Shown piece after piece: positions 61,290-64,000 of a DNA stretch of 64,000 nucleotides. The notes under the pieces were generated by a model. It ran no database searches. It saw nothing but the letters and a program-made list of their open reading frames with translations, and was not told where the DNA came from. The translations under genes were made by a program, and so were the position numbers. Each line of letters begins with the position of its first letter. Position 1 is the stretch's first letter. This stretch comes from JALONH01 sp046329235 (GTDB taxonomy: Bacteria; Bacteroidota; Bacteroidia; Cytophagales; Cytophagaceae), in NCBI GenBank assembly GCA_046329235.1, contig JAXLVA010000001.1, positions 806,001 through 870,000 of the forward strand, given 5' to 3'.

Positions 61290-62615
61290 TTATAATGTTT
61301 GTGCAAAATTGATTAATGTCCCTTTTGCTTTTTCATTGTTTAGTGTAGATGCTAATAAGTTAAGTACAGAAGTAATGTAATTGTTTTGAGCTTCTTTTAA
61401 AGAGTACTCAGCGTTCAGTAAGTCTGTAATGGTTACGGTGCCTTTTTGATATTCAAGATTGGTTACTGAAAATATTTCTTCCGCTAAGGCTAAGTTCTCC
61501 TTATTGTTGTTTACATCATTATAAGATTTCTGTAATTGAGTATTAGCGTTTTGATATTGCAGTTGTAGGTTGTTGTTATTGATAATGAAATTTTGCTTTG
61601 CATTATCTAAGTTCAGTTTACTAATACTTAGTTGACTTTCTCTTCTGAAGCCGCTGAAGATTGGAACGTTTAGTTTAACACCCAAAGTAGAATAATCAAA
61701 CCAACGGTCAAAGGCATTACTGAAAGTAGCACTATAAGCTTGTGCCCCGTAACGAGCATAACCTGATAGAGTAGGGTAGTATGCAGCTCTTTTTCTTTGT
61801 ACATCGATTTCTTGTAAGCGGATTTTTTGAGCGTTGATGCGGTAACTGTATAAGTTCGTTACATCAAAGTTCATAGCTGCATTATCGGGAGTTAATAAAT
61901 TATAATTTAAAGAATCAGATATGATTAAATTCTCATCTAATGACATACCCATGGCGTTCTTTAACTTATTCATCGCTAATTCACGATTCGTTTGTGCTAA
62001 AGTTTTTTCAGCAATAATGTTTTTATAGGCAACCAAAATTCTATTATAATCAACCGATGTGGCTACACCTTTTTCAAATTGTAGCTTTTTAATCGATAGT
62101 AATTCTTGGTACTTTTCTTCGTTGGCAGCAAGTATTCTGATTTTTTCAGCATAGATAACTGCTTCGATGTAGGCTGCTGTAGTATTGTAGATAAGATCCT
62201 CTTGATTTTGTTTTACACTTAATGCAGCAATCTCTTTGTTTGGTGCATTGGCTTTAATACCATATATCAAGGATTGATCATAAATAACTTGATCTACTTG
62301 AACCGCCGGATTGGTTACGAAAGGTTGACCAAATTGAATACGTGTTTCGGTAGGACTAAAAGCACCGGCAGGAATGATATTCGTTTGTCGTTTGATGTTA
62401 TAATCAAATGATGCACTACCATTCACTTGAGGCAAATAGCCTGCTAAGGCTTCTCTTCCTTGTTGATTTGCGATTTCTACGTTATTAGCAACTACTTGAT
62501 TACTCAAGTGATTTTCTAAACTGTAGTCGATACATTTTTTAAGAGTATAGTTTTGCTGGGCCATGGTTGGTGCAATGGTCATCGTCAGCAATAAACCTAT
62601 GATATACGTTTTCAT
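61290..62615 (-). CDS. TolC-family outer-membrane efflux protein
   Basis: A 441-residue protein with a signal peptide (about 1-19, MAQQ). The helical repeats of the OEP fold appear twice (NLILAALEAEI-type helices; SKLNLDNAKQNFIINNNNLQ and LALAEEIFSVTNLEYQKGTV, with ITDLLNAEYSLKEAQNNYI). It forms the exit duct for the RND pump encoded downstream (20-bp gap to the adaptor). Confidence 0.92.
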   Translation of the reverse strand: MKTYIIGLLLTMTIAPTMAQQNYTLKKCIDYSLENHLSNQVVANNVEIANQQGREALAGYLPQVNGSASFDYNIKRQTNIIPAGAFSPTETRIQFGQPFVTNPAVQVDQVIYDQSLIYGIKANAPNKEIAALSVKQNQEDLIYNTTAAYIEAVIYAEKIRILAANEEKYQELLSIKKLQFEKGVATSVDYNRILVAYKNIIAEKTLAQTNRELAMNKLKNAMGMSLDENLIISDSLNYNLLTPDNAAMNFDVTNLYSYRINAQKIRLQEIDVQRKRAAYYPTLSGYARYGAQAYSATFSNAFDRWFDYSTLGVKLNVPIFSGFRRESQLSISKLNLDNAKQNFIINNNNLQLQYQNANTQLQKSYNDVNNNKENLALAEEIFSVTNLEYQKGTVTITDLLNAEYSLKEAQNNYITSVLNLLASTLNNEKAKGTLINFAQTL

Positions 62616-62679
62616 GGGATGATTAAATTATATTTCTGTAGGTCGGTTATGGATTATTTATATTGTATTAGTGGGAAAA

Positions 62680-63150
62680 TTATTTTTGAGTTTCTTTCCA
62701 GCGTTCTATGATTTTTGGGATTTCTTGATGGAAGAAACTCATAAAACTATAGACTTCTTTTAAACTAGCATTGAATTCAGGTGTAGAGGGAGATCGTTGA
62801 TCAATGATTTCTTTCATGATCGAGTGCATCTCTATAGTACTTTCAAGTTTCGCCTTCATGTAGGTTTTCCAATTCATGATGGTTACTCTGAAGTAACGTT
62901 TACGTTCTCCGGGCCTGGTAAAGTATTCTACTCGTTTAAGAGAAACTAATAAGTTCAGTGCGGTACTGGTAGCACTTTTACTTATGCCAAGCGTTTCCAT
63001 GATTTCATCAAAGGTTAATTCATTGCGATCTGCAATTAGTAGTAGAGCATGTACGCGAGCACTTGCCGGATGCAAGCCCTCTCTTTCATTAAAGATGCCT
63101 AACTGTTCGATAAGCATTCTTTGTTTTTCAGTGACTATTTCTGTATTCAT
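62680..63150 (-). CDS. MarR/GbsR-type transcriptional regulator of the efflux operon
   Basis: A winged-HTH protein of 156 residues. A TTG at 63180 extends the frame, but it lies inside the predicted promoter, so ATG 63150 (MNTEIVTEKQRMLIEQLGIF) is preferred. The HTH is LTFDEIMETLGISKSATSTA with wing residues KRVEYFTRPGERKRYF, like GbsR-type repressors. Helices at both ends would form the dimer. As the first gene of the efflux operon it probably controls its own transcript. Confidence 0.85.
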   Translation of the reverse strand: MNTEIVTEKQRMLIEQLGIFNEREGLHPASARVHALLLIADRNELTFDEIMETLGISKSATSTALNLLVSLKRVEYFTRPGERKRYFRVTIMNWKTYMKAKLESTIEMHSIMKEIIDQRSPSTPEFNASLKEVYSFMSFFHQEIPKIIERWKETQK

Positions 63151-63177
63151 TCGAATAGGATTCCCTTGTTGATACCA

Positions 63178-63185
63178 CAAAGTTA
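63178..63185 (-). promoter_or_regulatory. Promoter -7 element of the efflux operon
   Basis: On the minus strand TAACTTTG (63185 to 63178) matches TAnnTTTG; transcription would start near 63172, upstream of ATG 63150. An inverted GTTC-N9-GAAC lies about 20 bp further upstream and is a weak operator candidate. Confidence 0.5.
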
Positions 63186-63345
63186 TGTAAAATATTGTTA
63201 GTTCAGAAAAAAAGAACCAAATTTATTTAAATTTTATCAACTATTTAAATGCCTGTAGATTAGTATTTTGTATTATTTTAATCCTTGTAAAAGTATAAAA
63301 ATGCTTTTTGGGGAATATATAGATATCGGAATAAAGTAAATAAAA

Positions 63346-63375
63346 AAGCCTCCCGAAGATCTTCGGGAGGCTTTT
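63346..63375 (-). terminator. Rho-independent terminator after the YceI-like gene
   Basis: A perfect palindrome centred at 63360/63361 (arm AAGCCTCCCGAAGAT) followed on the minus strand by a T-run. It is placed 28 nt after the yceI-like stop. Confidence 0.88.
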
Positions 63376-63402
63376 ACTATGAGAAAGTAATTAAGTTACT
63401 AA

Positions 63403-64000
63403 TTACTGTTTGTTACCAATAACTTTGATATCTAATTTGATGTCGTTAGCTAACAACATGTCTTTAGCAGCAGCCCAAGCAACACCATATTTTTGACGGT
63501 CAAATACTAATTTACCAGTAGCAGTTAACACACCACCTGTAGTATCTACAGCGATATCAGTTACTTTTTCTTCGTTTGTAACACCACGGATAGTTAAGTC
63601 ACCAGTAGCAACATTTCCTTCTACTTTCTTAATGATGAAAGAAGCTGTAGGGAAAGAATCTACTAAGAAGAAATCTTTGTTAGATAAGTGACCTATTAGA
63701 TATTCTTTTGGATGTTCAGCGTTGTAACCGCTATCAGTAGGGTTGATAGATTTCATATCTACAACAAAAGAACCACCGCTAACAGCTAATCCTTTTAAAT
63801 CGATAGAACCTTCTTTTACTTTAAGATCACCATAGTGACCGTAAACTTTTAAGCCTGTCATGTTACCTTCCCAACGTACGTTAGAACCTTCAGAAGAAAC
63901 AACATAAGAAGTAGCTGTAGTGTCAGAACCTTCAGTAGTTTCAGCTGGTTTTTCAGTACAAGAGTAAAGGGCAGCAACGGCTAGCATACCAAGTGCTAAA
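63403..64000 (-). CDS. YceI-family lipoprotein (5' end outside window)
   Basis: A periplasmic lipid-binding-type barrel. The frame stays open to the right edge (LALG before the ATG at 63987), so the signal peptide begins outside the window. The lipobox is LYSC, followed by an acidic/Thr linker. The YceI domain has SNVRWEGNMTG, KEGSIDLKGLAVSGGSFVVD, HLSNKDFFLVDSFPTASFII and GDLTIRGVTN. These proteins bind isoprenoid-like lipids; the physiological role is mostly unknown. Confidence 0.9.
   Translation of the reverse strand, partial: LALGMLAVAALYSCTEKPAETTEGSDTTATSYVVSSEGSNVRWEGNMTGLKVYGHYGDLKVKEGSIDLKGLAVSGGSFVVDMKSINPTDSGYNAEHPKEYLIGHLSNKDFFLVDSFPTASFIIKKVEGNVATGDLTIRGVTNEEKVTDIAVDTTGGVLTATGKLVFDRQKYGVAWAAAKDMLLANDIKLDIKVIGNKQ

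Noticed and set aside
63151..63180. TTG start for the MarR/GbsR-type regulator
   Set aside because: The TTG overlaps the predicted -7 promoter element and so would not be in the transcript; ATG 63150 fits.

Overview
The window looks like chromosomal DNA of a Bacteroidota bacterium, plausibly Chitinophagales or a neighbouring order. Four things point there: promoters of the TAnnTTTG type, a one-protein hybrid two-component system with beta-propeller sensor and AraC output, a TonB receptor with an N-terminal carboxypeptidase-D-like domain, and a fused ccoN-ccoO cbb3 oxidase gene. The DNA is AT-rich. Housekeeping genes are separated by accessory patches, insertion sequences and several families of small palindromic repeats.

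Layout. 1-4.3 kb: end of a type I restriction locus (the tail of a probable AbiEii-like nucleotidyltransferase, then hsdR) and an unknown membrane protein. 4.3-10.3 kb: tRNA-Ser(GGA), a membrane-anchored papain-like protease, and a hybrid two-component regulator whose phospho-acceptor His is Gln. 10.4-14.6 kb: an iron-uptake pair (PepSY membrane protein and siderophore receptor) under a promoter spanned by a perfect 25-nt Fur-box-like palindrome, then an L,D-transpeptidase-like lipoprotein. 14.7-16.0 kb: an intact IS3-family element with 3-bp target duplication. 16.1-18.6 kb: AlkD-like protein, a repeat-rich gap with a tRNA 3'-end relic, and a metallo-beta-lactamase-fold hydrolase. 18.8-25.0 kb: accessory patch with two different PD-(D/E)XK nuclease-like proteins, guaC and a duplicated guaC 3' end, an antitoxin-like fragment, and a second IS3-family element that splits a gene whose frame can be rebuilt exactly.

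25.1-38.2 kb is the microaerobic respiration block: copper P-type ATPase (ccoI), a REC-CRP fusion regulator, a FixL-like PAS kinase, a fatty acid desaturase, then ccoS, ccoNO, ccoQ, ccoP, ccoG, ccoH, a TauE-like protein and hemN. A TGA-N6-TCA palindrome lies between the divergent desaturase and ccoS genes, placed as a CRP/FNR-type operator would be for both. The likely logic is: FixL-like kinase senses oxygen or redox, the REC-CRP protein binds this site, and the oxidase and its assembly genes are expressed.

38.3-46.8 kb: COG0523 GTPase, a diadenylate-cyclase-like (DACNV-type) protein, small stress and VOC proteins, a candidate minus-strand small RNA, a 0.2-kb inverted-repeat mini-element, and a two-gene cell-surface operon. 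46.9-51.2 kb: a REP-associated tyrosine transposase (RAYT) with five copies of its bipartite hairpin repeat, alternating in orientation, which also bracket two tandem paralogous secreted proteins. 51.3-57.0 kb: NUDIX hydrolase, class III aminotransferase, deoxyhypusine-synthase-family enzyme, LamG-OmpA protein, and MTHFR-like protein. 57.1-63.2 kb: an RND efflux operon with its MarR/GbsR-type regulator. The window ends inside a YceI-like lipoprotein gene.
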